A stretch of DNA of 64,000 nt. Source: Hoeflea sp. (GTDB lineage: Bacteria > Pseudomonadota > Alphaproteobacteria > Rhizobiales > Rhizobiaceae). Position numbers and translations under genes: made by a program. Positions 1 to 7,620 of this stretch are shown here, piece by piece. The number at the start of each line of letters is the position of its first letter. The stretch's first letter is position 1. The DNA is taken from positions 744,001 to 808,000 of the forward strand of contig JACKJT010000002.1 in assembly GCA_020637795.1 (NCBI GenBank), in the 5' to 3' direction. Under the pieces are notes generated by a model. It was given only the letters and a program-made list of their open reading frames with translations. It had not been told where the DNA came from and made no database searches.

Positions 1-333
1 GGAGCGTTCCTCGGTGATCGACATCGAGCCGACGATGGCGTCGTACTTGTTGGCCAGAAGACCTCCGATGATACCGTCCCAGGCAGTGGTAACGATTTCG
101 ACGTCGAGGCCCATCCGCTTGGCGATTTCGGTGCCGATCGCCGGATCGAAACCGACGACTTCGTTCTGCTCGTTGACGAAGTTGAACGGAGGATAGGCGC
201 CGCTCATGGCAATGCGCATCACGCCCTTTTCCTTGAGCGTCGCAAGTTCGTCCGCGGCGACAGTGCCGGCAGACATGAAGGCAATGGATCCGGCGGCGAG
301 CACGGTCCCTATGATCTTTGCAAAAGCGTTCAT
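1..333 (-). CDS. Polar amino-acid ABC transporter solute-binding protein (N-terminal part)
   Basis: Reading leftwards from ATG at 333, 111 codons are open to the window edge, so the C-terminal part is outside. Residues 1-27 form a signal peptide (ends SAGTVAA). The mature part has the family-3 periplasmic binding signature: GAYPPFNF, then VGFDPAIGTEIAKRMG, AWDGIIGGLLANKYDAIV and SMSITEER. The family captures polar amino acids or opines in the periplasm for an ABC importer. A GGGGAG ribosome site lies just before the start. It is divergent from the LysR gene at 487, which probably controls it. It resembles the protein at 49471. The ligand cannot be told from the sequence. Confidence 0.9.
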   Translation of the reverse strand, partial: MNAFAKIIGTVLAAGSIAFMSAGTVAADELATLKEKGVMRIAMSGAYPPFNFVNEQNEVVGFDPAIGTEIAKRMGLDVEIVTTAWDGIIGGLLANKYDAIVGSMSITEERS

Positions 334-486
334 ATCGCTCCCCTGTTGGTTCGATGGATTGCCGGACTGCCCTGCCCTGCGCGCCCCGAAAGCCGCGTGT
401 GCTGCATCAGCCCTGAACAATTTTCTCGCATGGCGATTTACTATGGATCAAACAAATAATATCAATCCAGACTATAAACAGGATTT

Positions 487-1446
487 ATGATGCAGCCCTA
501 CGAACAACGCTTTCCCTGGAATCTCGACTGGAACCTGCTCAGGACCTTCATGATCGTGGTCGACCAGAAGGGCCTGACCCGGGCCGCGGACTACCTTGGA
601 GTGACACAGCCCACGATCTCGAGCGCGCTCAAGCGCCTGGAGACAACGGTCGGGGTCTCGCTGGTGGACCGCCGGCCGGGCAATTTCGCCCTGACCGAAT
701 CCGGCCAGCTGCTCTATCAGGAATGCAACGCCATGTTCGGCGTGGTGTCCCAGATCCCCGGGCTGCTGAACAAGGCCAAGCAGCATGTCAGCGGCCACAT
801 CAACATCGTCATGACCAGCCATGTCGTCTCCGAACACCTCGACAGCGTGCTGCACGATTTCAATGCGGACAACCCGGACGTCACCTATTCGATCTCGATC
901 GCCGAGAGCTCGGAAGTGCTCAACCGGCTGCGCCAGAACCGGGCCACACTGGGCATCTGCCTGATGCGCGATCCCGACCCGCAGCTCACGGCGAGGCCGC
1001 TGTACCGGGAACGGTTCGCGCTTTACTGCGGCCCGCGCCACCGGCTGTTCGGCAAGACCCAGATCAAGCTTGCTGAACTCAAGGGCGAGAACTCGGTCTC
1101 GTTTCAGACCGAGGTCGAAAGCGGCCCGCTGTTCCTGCTCGCCCAGCTGCGCGAACGTGCACTGCTCAATCCCGCGGTCAAGGGCATCTCCGCAAATCTT
1201 CCCGAGGTGCGCCGCATGATCGTGGCCGGGATCGGAGTGGGCGCGCTGCCGGTCCATGTTGCCAGTCGCGATGTCGACGCGGGCCTGCTGTGGCCGCTGC
1301 CGCCCTATTCGGGCCTGCCGGTCGCCGACATCCACTTCGTCACCAATCCGCGCCGCAGCCTGAATCCGGCCGAACGCGTTCTTGTCGGCGCGGTCGAAAA
1401 CCTGATCGAGACAACGCCGATCGCCGAGCGAACCTATCCCAAGTAG
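487..1446 (+). CDS. LysR family transcriptional regulator
   Basis: 319 residues, the normal length of the family. The N-terminal winged helix-turn-helix (about residues 14-75) reads WNLLRTFMIVVDQKGLTRAA with TQPTISSALKRLE as recognition helix; the rest is the effector-binding fold. Two ATG codons stand in tandem (487 and 490); AGGA precedes them. It is divergent from the amino-acid binding protein gene ending at 333, across 153 bases, the usual arrangement in which a LysR protein controls its neighbour and itself. The inducer is unknown. Confidence 0.93.
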   Translation: MMQPYEQRFPWNLDWNLLRTFMIVVDQKGLTRAADYLGVTQPTISSALKRLETTVGVSLVDRRPGNFALTESGQLLYQECNAMFGVVSQIPGLLNKAKQHVSGHINIVMTSHVVSEHLDSVLHDFNADNPDVTYSISIAESSEVLNRLRQNRATLGICLMRDPDPQLTARPLYRERFALYCGPRHRLFGKTQIKLAELKGENSVSFQTEVESGPLFLLAQLRERALLNPAVKGISANLPEVRRMIVAGIGVGALPVHVASRDVDAGLLWPLPPYSGLPVADIHFVTNPRRSLNPAERVLVGAVENLIETTPIAERTYPK

Positions 1447-1780
1447 CGGCGAGGACAGCAACACGGGCGTCGCCGGCAGGAGGCCACGACGGCAGGCATG
1501 AAAATCCAGCGGCCGCACACCGCCAACTACTTAAGCAATATATTATATACGGGCATGAAGCGACGCCATTGTTAAAAATCCAACGGCAGATCAGGCGCAA
1601 TACAGCACACTTTGGCGAGATGCGGTTTGTTAGAGGTCAAACCATTTCTGATTGCCGGCAGACGATCTGTGCCTGTATTGTTGATCTTTGATGTTTGCTC
1701 CATACAATTTTAGGGTTACTTTGGGACAACGACTGACCTGAGTCAGGTCGGTCCCCAAGCCTCTGACACCGGATCATCCC
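1447..1780. other. Gene-free interval upstream of the luxR-type gene
   Basis: This 334-base stretch between the LysR stop and the luxR-type start has no convincing gene on either strand. Its middle part (about 1530-1730) is distinctly richer in A and T than the surrounding genes, as expected for a promoter region. The only clear structure is the palindrome at 1735-1749, described separately. Confidence 0.6.
1735..1749. promoter_or_regulatory. Palindrome upstream of the luxR-type gene
   Basis: GACCTGAGTCAGGTC is a perfect inverted repeat with one central base, ending 31 bases before the luxR-type start. The outer bases continue the symmetry with one mismatch. It may be an operator. It is not a canonical lux box: the ACCTG and CAGGT half-sites are only three bases apart, against about ten in lux boxes. 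Confidence 0.4.
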
Positions 1781-2536
1781 ATGGGCACGCAGGAAAAAGC
1801 GGTATTCGAATTCATCGAGCGGGTCGACAATCACATTGCGATTGACGACCTTCTTGACGATCTCTTGCAGGTCGTCGGCGACTACGGCATCGAGCACATG
1901 ATCTACACCGGCCTGCCGGTCGGCGACAGCTCGATCGACCCGCTGGTCAAGACCAACCGGTTTCCGCAGGCCTGGTGGGACCGCTACGTCGAGCGGGACT
2001 ACGCCAAGAAGGATGCCGTTTGCCAGCAGGTCTATTCAACCATGTCGCCGTTTGCCTGGCACGAGGTCGACCCGCGCTTCTCCTCCCGGGACGGCGCATT
2101 TCAGATCGCCGGCGAAGCCGCCGAGCACGGCCTGGCGGACGGCTACATCGTGCCGGTCTTCTCGCGGGACGAATGGCTTTCGGCGCTGTCGTTCGGCGCC
2201 CCGAACAAGCTCAAGCTGACCCAGAAGGAGCGCGGCGCGCTCAACCTGATGGCGATCTACACCTCGTCCGCCATTGAACGGCGACAGCAGCGGCGGCCGG
2301 TGCGCGGCAGGCTGAGTGCGCGCGAACGCGAAGTCCTGCTGTGGACCTCGGCCGGCAAATCCTGCTGGGATGTCTCGGTCATCCTCGGCATCAGCGAACA
2401 GACGGTGCGCTTCCACACCGCGCAGATTCGTGCCAAGCTCAACGCCGCCAACACCACCCATGCCGTTGCACGGGCACTTCAGCAAGGCGAGATCACCCTT
2501 GGTCAACTGGCGGAATCGCTAGGCGACATGCACTAG
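1781..2536 (+). CDS. LuxR family quorum-sensing transcriptional regulator
   Basis: 251 residues. Residues about 15-165 are an autoinducer-binding domain with the expected aromatic and acidic positions (WWDRY, then KKDAV, FAWHEV). The alanine after the conserved Asp replaces the usual proline. Residues about 185-245 are a LuxR-type helix-turn-helix (LSAREREVLLWTSAGKS, ISEQTVRFH, AKLNAANTTHAVARA). It should bind the N-acyl-homoserine lactone made by the synthase 42 bases downstream and switch transcription. The adjacent, same-direction luxR-luxI order suggests a cognate pair. Confidence 0.93.
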   Translation: MGTQEKAVFEFIERVDNHIAIDDLLDDLLQVVGDYGIEHMIYTGLPVGDSSIDPLVKTNRFPQAWWDRYVERDYAKKDAVCQQVYSTMSPFAWHEVDPRFSSRDGAFQIAGEAAEHGLADGYIVPVFSRDEWLSALSFGAPNKLKLTQKERGALNLMAIYTSSAIERRQQRRPVRGRLSAREREVLLWTSAGKSCWDVSVILGISEQTVRFHTAQIRAKLNAANTTHAVARALQQGEITLGQLAESLGDMH

Positions 2537-2578
2537 CGCGCACATCTATCTTTCCCCTGAAAACCAAGGGGAAAAGAG

Positions 2579-3241
2579 ATGATCAAAGCTCATGTTGTCA
2601 ATGCCCAGAACAAGCATCTCTATGAACGCGAGTTCGAAGAGTTTCTCAGACGCCGCCACGATTACTACGCCGTAGCCAATCGCTGGGTGCCGATCAGTGA
2701 CGACGGCCTGGAACTGGATCCCTTCGACACGCCGGAAGCCACCTACCTGCTCGGAATGCTCGAAGACCGGGTGGTCACATCGGCGCGGCTGATGCCCACG
2801 ACGATTCCAAACCTCGTCTCCGAGGAGTTCCCGCACATGTGCGAGAACATCGGCCTTCCCTGCAGCCCCGAATGGGCCGACTGGACCCGGACCTACGTGC
2901 TGCCCGAGTACCGCGGCGTCGGCGCCACCGGAATTCTCGGACAGATGTTCTGCGCCGTGATGGAATACTGCCTCGACGAGGGGATCACCCATACCGGCGG
3001 CGTGCTGCAGCAGTTCCTGATCAAGCGCTGGCTCGACCTCGGCTGGAAGGTGATCCCCGCCGGGATGCCGCACATCCTGTCGGGCGACTGGTGCCTGGTG
3101 GCCTATGTCGAAGTCAACGAAGCCGCCCTGCATTCGGGCCGGGTGCACGCATCAGTCGATCGCCCGCTGCTGATCCGCAAGGGAACCCAGCTGCCATTCA
3201 TCAAGCCATCCCGGACGCCAGAGATCGGGGCTGTTTCATGA
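2579..3241 (+). CDS. N-acyl-homoserine lactone synthase (LuxI family)
   Basis: 220 residues, matching the autoinducer synthase family, which joins an acyl chain from acyl-ACP to S-adenosylmethionine to make the diffusible signal. Visible conserved features are RRRHDYY, RWVP, DPFDTPEATYLL, RVVTSARLMPT and WTRTYVLPEYRG, covering the invariant Arg, Trp, Asp and Glu/Arg positions of the active site. AGGGGAAAAGAG before ATG 2579 is a good ribosome site. The last bases overlap the start of the small gene at 3238, so the two are translationally coupled. The acyl chain cannot be predicted. Confidence 0.93.
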   Translation: MIKAHVVNAQNKHLYEREFEEFLRRRHDYYAVANRWVPISDDGLELDPFDTPEATYLLGMLEDRVVTSARLMPTTIPNLVSEEFPHMCENIGLPCSPEWADWTRTYVLPEYRGVGATGILGQMFCAVMEYCLDEGITHTGGVLQQFLIKRWLDLGWKVIPAGMPHILSGDWCLVAYVEVNEAALHSGRVHASVDRPLLIRKGTQLPFIKPSRTPEIGAVS

Positions 3242-3471
3242 GCGACAATCCGGCACGCACTGACGAAACCATCACCCTGTTGAAGATCCAGGCCCTGTTG
3301 GCGAGCGCCTATGAGCTCTCGCGTCAGGCCGGCAACGCGCCGCCGCGTTCGGACACGAAGTTCCTGTCCTACCTGATCAAGATGGCCCGGATGGAAGTCG
3401 GGGCCTGTTTCGAGACGGTCAACAGGGAGCATCGCAGCTCCGAAAACCGCGACAATCTCGATCGCATGTGA
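3238..3471 (+). CDS. Small uncharacterised protein coupled to the LuxI-type gene
   Basis: A 77-residue protein whose ATG overlaps the synthase stop codon (ATGA), so it is almost certainly translated from the same message. It is soluble, largely helical in appearance and charged, with MSDNPARTDETITLLKIQAL at the N-terminus and a polar tail. No signal peptide, membrane segment or known motif is visible. Its fixed position behind the signal synthase suggests a part in signal production or control, which is inference only. Confidence 0.75.
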   Translation: MSDNPARTDETITLLKIQALLASAYELSRQAGNAPPRSDTKFLSYLIKMARMEVGACFETVNREHRSSENRDNLDRM

Positions 3472-3478
3472 CCTGAAA

Positions 3479-3510
3479 CGCGCCGCGCGACCTGTCTCAA
3501 GCGCGGCGCG
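3479..3510 (+). terminator. GC-rich hairpin after the quorum-sensing operon
   Basis: CGCGCCGCGC and GCGCGGCGCG form a perfect 10-bp stem with a 12-base loop, 8 bases after the stop codon of the small gene. There is no T-run behind it, so it may stabilise the 3' end or act with Rho instead of being a classic intrinsic terminator. Confidence 0.55.
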
Positions 3511-3770
3511 GCCACCCGGCTGCTCCCGGGATTGCAGGCCCAAGGGTTTTCACCTTTCTTTAAGTACGTGCTGCTAGCTTGAAGATGCGAGACCCCTCTC
3601 GGGGGAGGCATGACGCACTCTCGCCCGCCAGTTCGATCGCATAAGATCCAGGCATGTTGGACTACCGGTTCAGACCGCGCTTGCATGTCACCGCCTGCCC
3701 TTGACGGGGCGCGCCCATCCCAGCGCCGGTCTACATCAACAATTGCTTGTTATCGCGTAAGGAGTTCGTC

Positions 3771-4325
3771 GTGGCTGCGCAGAAATCAGAACAAACCAAG
3801 GCTCAGGGCAACAAAGGCGGCATGATGGGCATGGTTTCGAAAGCTCTCGGCGTCGCGGCGATCACGCTTGGCGCCCTGTTCTTCGCCGCGATGTTCGATG
3901 TCGGCCATGCCGGCCTGCTGCACACGCTTGCCGGTTCCTCCATCGTTCTGGTTCCGCTGTTCGCGCTGTTTTCGATCGCCGCGATGTTCCTGTCGCCCAA
4001 GTCCGGCGCCGACCTCGACGAGCTTTCCGCCCAGGTCGCAGCACTGACCGAGTTCAAGTCGAAGATCACCTCGCAGGTCATCGCGCTTCAGAACAACATG
4101 GATTCGATGAGCGGCCAAGATATGGAATCGCTGCGGCTCCGGAACGAGGAACTGCAGGCGCAGCTCGACGCCTACCAGCAGGCCGAACGCGAGAAGATGG
4201 ATACAGAGGTCGACGCGCTGCGCAAGCGCAACGAGGAGCTCGAGGCCCAGATCAAGCAGTGGGCGCTCGACACCATCACCAAGAACATCTCCGGCGAGGC
4301 ACCCAAGGCGGCAAAGGCCGCCTGA
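3771..4325 (+). CDS. Membrane protein with long cytoplasmic or periplasmic coiled coil
   Basis: I chose GTG 3771 because AAGGAG sits 6 bases before it; an upstream ATG at 3747 has no such site. The 184-residue product has two hydrophobic segments (about residues 20-42 and 48-72), then a heptad-rich charged coiled coil from about residue 80 to 165 (ADLDELSAQVAALTEFKSK, LRLRNEELQAQLDAYQQ, LRKRNEELEAQIKQ) and an Ala/Lys-rich tail. I do not recognise the family. It stands alone and is followed by a strong terminator. Confidence 0.82.
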   Translation: MAAQKSEQTKAQGNKGGMMGMVSKALGVAAITLGALFFAAMFDVGHAGLLHTLAGSSIVLVPLFALFSIAAMFLSPKSGADLDELSAQVAALTEFKSKITSQVIALQNNMDSMSGQDMESLRLRNEELQAQLDAYQQAEREKMDTEVDALRKRNEELEAQIKQWALDTITKNISGEAPKAAKAA

Positions 4326-4373
4326 TCCAGCCCAATCGGCAACGGAATCGGCACAAAAGTGCCTTCAAAGCAT

Positions 4374-4413
4374 CCCCCTCCGGCAGATTTCCCTGCCGGA
4401 GGGGGTTTTGTTT
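4374..4413 (+). terminator. Rho-independent terminator
   Basis: A perfect 13-bp stem (CCCCCTCCGGCAG with CTGCCGGAGGGGG), 6-base loop and a TTTTGTTT tail, about 50 bases after the coiled-coil membrane protein gene. It also separates that gene from the convergent regulator gene ending at 4458. Confidence 0.92.
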
Positions 4414-4457
4414 GAAAACCGCCAATTCACTGGATTTGACGTTGCCATTGTGGCCAT

Positions 4458-4979
4458 TCAGTCCAGCAACAGGTCCTCGACAATCAACGAAAGCAATTGC
4501 GCGCGACCGCTGACACCAACCTTGCGATAGATGGCATTGCACTGGGACTTGATGGTTCCCTCCGACGTGCCGCGAAGCTCGGCGATCTCGCGGGTGGAAA
4601 ACCCCTTGATCACCAGCCATGCGACATCAAGCTCGGCATTGGTCAGCGCCCAACGCTCGAACTTTTCATTCACCACCTTGGCGAAAGCGCCCGATGCCGA
4701 GCGCAAGGCTTGCTCCGCATGCATCTGTCCGCGACGCGCCTGCAACACCGACCGCATGCCCAGAACGGAACCGATAACCAACCCAAGGCTTGCCGAAATT
4801 TCGAGCGCTTCGCGCAACTGCCAACTCGCGCCTGTTCGTTGCAGGCCAAGAATTGACATCGCCAAGCTCACGACAAAGGCCCCAGCGCACAAAACCTGAA
4901 TTGCGACAAAGAACCAAAGGAAGAGGTTGGATTGTTTCAAGGCATCATTCTCATTCGGCTCGGGCAAGATTGCTGACAA
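4458..4979 (-). CDS. Membrane-anchored LuxR-type HTH regulator
   Basis: 173 residues. Two hydrophobic segments come first (about residues 19-46, LFLWFFVAIQVLCAGAFVVS, and 58-80), followed by a short linker and a C-terminal LuxR-type helix-turn-helix (about 110-170: LTNAELDVAWLVIKGFSTRE, GTSEGTIKSQCNAIYRKVGV). There is no autoinducer or receiver domain. The layout implies a regulator tethered to the inner membrane with its DNA-binding domain in the cytoplasm. It lies downstream of two secreted glycine-rich proteins on the same strand, which may be its targets or operon partners. Confidence 0.8.
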   Translation of the reverse strand: MSAILPEPNENDALKQSNLFLWFFVAIQVLCAGAFVVSLAMSILGLQRTGASWQLREALEISASLGLVIGSVLGMRSVLQARRGQMHAEQALRSASGAFAKVVNEKFERWALTNAELDVAWLVIKGFSTREIAELRGTSEGTIKSQCNAIYRKVGVSGRAQLLSLIVEDLLLD

Positions 4980-5009
4980 GAGGTGTTCGCGCAGGCAAAA
5001 TGATCAGGA

Positions 5010-5441
5010 CTAGCCACCTGGCCCGGCGCCAGGCCCACCAGGCCCGCCGCCGGGTCCGGCAGGCCCGCCGGGTCCGGCAGGTCCAGCAGGTCCTGCAGGT
5101 CCTGCAAGGCCCCCGGGACGACCGGGATCGGCACCGCCCGGCCTGGGTTTTATCAATATTTTCGGAGTGGCTCCGCCGCCGGCATCCGCCGGATCAGGCG
5201 CAATCCGGGTCCAGTTGTCCTGCAGAATCTGGTTGGATCCGCGGGAAATCAAGATCTCGCGCTCATACTGACCATTGGAAACATTGACGACAATCCGCCC
5301 AAGCCATGTGTAGCGTTTGGAAAGAACGACAAATCCTTGCTCCTCGAGCAACTGTGAAAACCCAGGGCTCAGCGTTTGCGCCTGCAAGGGACCTGCAAGC
5401 GTCAGCGCAAATATGGCCATATAAAGCAGGAACCGTTTCAT
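5010..5441 (-). CDS. Secreted protein with collagen-like Gly-X-Y tail
   Basis: 143 residues. A signal peptide (about 1-22, ending PLQAQ) is followed by a compact domain of about 85 residues (LSPGFSQLLEEQGFVVLSKR, TWLGRIVVNV, YEREILISRG) and a tail of about 45 residues made almost only of Gly, Pro and Ala. The tail holds about ten consecutive Gly-X-Y triplets (GLA GPA GPA GPA GPG), the register needed for a collagen triple helix, though it is very short. The domain resembles small periplasmic PepSY-like proteins in size and pattern; that link is weak. Thirty bases separate it from the membrane regulator gene. Confidence 0.75.
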   Translation of the reverse strand: MKRFLLYMAIFALTLAGPLQAQTLSPGFSQLLEEQGFVVLSKRYTWLGRIVVNVSNGQYEREILISRGSNQILQDNWTRIAPDPADAGGGATPKILIKPRPGGADPGRPGGLAGPAGPAGPAGPGGPAGPGGGPGGPGAGPGG

Positions 5442-5486
5442 CTCAGCTCTCTCTTCCCGGCGGCATATGACCGGGGTCAGGCGTTG

Positions 5487-5705
5487 TTACGACTTGCCAG
5501 TCCATACACGATCGGAATGCGACAAAACAACGTCAACAGGCATCCGTGAGATGGATTGGGACACAGGATCTGCCGTTCGCCCGTCATTTTGTGCGTACTG
5601 GTGGAGCGCATGGGCGTTCGAAAACATCTGACTGGTAATCATGCAGCCCGGAAAGAGCAGGACCACAGCAAGCTGGAGATAGGCGGGGCTCAACAATCGC
5701 AACAT
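5487..5705 (-). CDS. Possible small exported protein
   Basis: A 72-residue open frame between the two glycine-rich protein genes, on the same strand. Residues 1-25 are hydrophobic (LSPAYLQLAVVLLFPGC), like a signal peptide or a poor lipobox. The remainder is polar with no known motif. AAGGGA lies about 9 bases before the start. Position and strand favour a real gene, but length and lack of recognisable family leave it doubtful. Confidence 0.38.
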   Translation of the reverse strand: MLRLLSPAYLQLAVVLLFPGCMITSQMFSNAHALHQYAQNDGRTADPVSQSISRMPVDVVLSHSDRVWTGKS

Positions 5706-5821
5706 TATTCAATTCCCTTCTGCAAGCGCGGTGACAGTGTTTCGGCTTGGGGAACCAGATGCCGAAGCATTCTGGAAGAAGATGCTCCGGCACCCGGTCT
5801 GTTCTGCTTCAGATAAGGGCC

Positions 5822-6424
5822 TTAGGACCGGCCACCAGGGCCGTCGCCACCGGGGCCACCAGGGCCGTCACCGCCAGGGCCACCAGGACCATCACCGCCA
5901 GGGCCGCCAGGACCATCACCGCCAGGGCCACCAGGGCCATCACCGCCGGGGCCGCCAGGGCCATCACCTCCGGGTCCACCAGGGCCATCACCGCCGGGGC
6001 CGCCAGGGCCATCACCTCCGGGTCCACCAGGGCCATCAGGGCCGCCTGCCCCTCCCGGACCACCATGACCACCTTCATGGCCACTGTGGGGGCCAGACTC
6101 CCTTCCTTCCGGCGCTTCAAATCCAGCAGCCGCCATTTCGGCAACTGCCTGGGCATGCAAGCTGCGTGCGGTCTCATGCAATGCCTCTGCCTCTGCGGCA
6201 TGCGATGCAAGAACATCCTGCCGATCTGAACGGCTCAACCCTTCAACTGCGGAATGGATCGCCGAGCGAAAGTCTTCCTGGCTCGCCCGGAACGCATCGA
6301 TCGTTGTCTGCAGCGCCTCACTGAACACGAAGCCGCGATCGACTTGCTCGGCCTGCGAGGTCATTGGTGCGGACATGATGAACACGCCGGCAAGCAGACC
6401 GGTAAGGGTGGTTTTCATGGACAT
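5822..6424 (-). CDS. Secreted protein with glycine-rich octapeptide repeats
   Basis: I placed the start at ATG 6424, with GGAGA 8 bases before it; the frame is open further upstream to 6502. The 200-residue product has a signal peptide (MSMKTTLTGLLAGVFIMSAP, cut near SQA), a helical domain (about 27-115, rich in Glu, Ala and Arg), a His/Gly stretch (HSGHEGGHGG) and then about eight copies of GPGGPGGD. Because the unit is eight residues, the Gly-X-Y register breaks in each copy, so it is not a true collagen helix. Role unknown; a matrix, adhesion or metal-binding role is possible. Confidence 0.78.
   Translation of the reverse strand: MSMKTTLTGLLAGVFIMSAPMTSQAEQVDRGFVFSEALQTTIDAFRASQEDFRSAIHSAVEGLSRSDRQDVLASHAAEAEALHETARSLHAQAVAEMAAAGFEAPEGRESGPHSGHEGGHGGPGGAGGPDGPGGPGGDGPGGPGGDGPGGPGGDGPGGPGGDGPGGPGGDGPGGPGGDGPGGPGGDGPGGPGGDGPGGRS
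5843..6034. repeat. Tandem 24-bp coding repeat
   Basis: About eight tandem 24-base units encode the GPGGPGGD octapeptides of the gene starting at 6424. Within the array a 48-base block is repeated exactly (about 5934-5981 and 5982-6029), which points to recent duplication. Being in multiples of three bases, changes in copy number would keep the reading frame. Confidence 0.85.
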
Positions 6425-6618
6425 TGGCAAAGTCTCCTTCTCGGTTGTCCGGCAGGCAAACATCGCTGTGTTCGCCAGTCCGGTGAGAAAGAAATGTCGC
6501 AAGCCGCCCGGTCAAACCATCTGCCAAAGGTTGATCTGGCGGATTTCAAACTCAGGTTCGAGGGATATAAACCTTAGTTATACGTCGACAGGAAAGCAGG
6601 CCGGCTATTTGCTGCGCT

Positions 6619-7608
6619 TCACTCCAAGTCTACTGGAACGCCGGTTTCAAGAGACTTTGCCGCCGCATCGGCGATCAGCTGCGCGGCAAGGCCGTCGCGG
6701 ATGCCCGGTGACGGAGAGGTTCCCGCAGTCAGGCAGTCGATGAAGTGCTTCATTTCGGCAAGATAGGCGCCGGCATAGCGCTCGAGGAAGAAATGCTGTG
6801 CCGGCGCCGAGCGGAACCCGGCGCCGCTGGCGATCTCCACATTGTTTTCAGGCACGTTGTTGGCCTTGATCAGGCCGAGCGATCCGTGCACCTCGGCCCG
6901 CTGGTCGTAGCCGTAGGTGGCGCGGCGCGAGTTTGAAATCTGGCAGATCCGGCCCGAGGCGGTGGCCAGCACGGCAACGGCGGTGTCGACGTCGCCGGCC
7001 TCACCGATCGCCGGATCGACCAGCGCCGAACCGGTGGCGTAAACGCGCACGATCTCCTCTCCGAGCAGGAACCGGGCCATGTCGAAATCATGGATCATCA
7101 TGTCGCGGAACAGGCCGCCCGAACTCTTGACGTAGCTGACCGGCGGCGGCGAAGGATCGCGCGACAGGATGGTGACGAGTTCGACATCGCCGATCTCGCC
7201 CGCGGCGATCCGCGCCTTCATCGAGGCAAAGCCGGGATCGAAGCGGCGATTGAAGCCGGTCAGGAACGGCACGCCCGCGGCCTCGACGATCGTGATCAGC
7301 TCCCTTATCCGGTCGGCAGACATGTCGACCGGCTTTTCGCAGAAGATCGCCTTGCCGGCCTTGGCACTCTTGTCGATCAGGTCGAAATGCGTGTCCGTCG
7401 GCGTGCCGATCACCACCGCGTCGATATCGGGGCTGGAGATGATCTCGTCGGCTGACACCGCCGCCGCACCGGTTCTGGCAGAAAGCGCGCTTGCCGCCTC
7501 GGGGAAAGCATCGGCGACCGCCGCGATCCGGGCCGTGTCGATGCGTTGCAGGCTGCCGGCATGCACCTGGCCGATGCGGCCGCAGCCTAAGAGTCCGATA
7601 TTGAGCAT
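6619..7608 (-). CDS. iolG: myo-Inositol 2-dehydrogenase
   Basis: 329 residues of the Gfo/Idh/MocA family. An N-terminal Rossmann fold carries GLLGCGRIGQVHAGSL; the catalytic Lys lies in FCEKPVD and the Asp/His pair in FRDMMIHDFDMARFLLG. The enzyme oxidises myo-inositol to 2-keto-myo-inositol (scyllo-inosose) with NAD+, the first step of inositol breakdown in the cytoplasm. It is the last gene of the minus-strand iol operon, 12 bases after the aldolase gene. Among the three family members in this window it has the operon position and sequence most typical of IolG. Confidence 0.92.
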   Translation of the reverse strand: MLNIGLLGCGRIGQVHAGSLQRIDTARIAAVADAFPEAASALSARTGAAAVSADEIISSPDIDAVVIGTPTDTHFDLIDKSAKAGKAIFCEKPVDMSADRIRELITIVEAAGVPFLTGFNRRFDPGFASMKARIAAGEIGDVELVTILSRDPSPPPVSYVKSSGGLFRDMMIHDFDMARFLLGEEIVRVYATGSALVDPAIGEAGDVDTAVAVLATASGRICQISNSRRATYGYDQRAEVHGSLGLIKANNVPENNVEIASGAGFRSAPAQHFFLERYAGAYLAEMKHFIDCLTAGTSPSPGIRDGLAAQLIADAAAKSLETGVPVDLE

Positions 7609-7620
7609 GTGCGTCTGTTC

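Noticed and set aside
1735..1749. Lux box
   Set aside because: Half-site spacing is three bases, against about ten for lux boxes; reported only as a palindrome.
5843..6034. Possible CRISPR array
   Set aside because: Units are contiguous 24-bp repeats with no spacers and translate to a regular octapeptide.
5731..6324. Long plus-strand open frames with His/Gln/Gly or Thr/Ala/Arg repeats
   Set aside because: They are the mirror of the glycine-rich repeat gene on the minus strand. The minus-strand frame has a signal peptide and ribosome site; the plus-strand ones do not.
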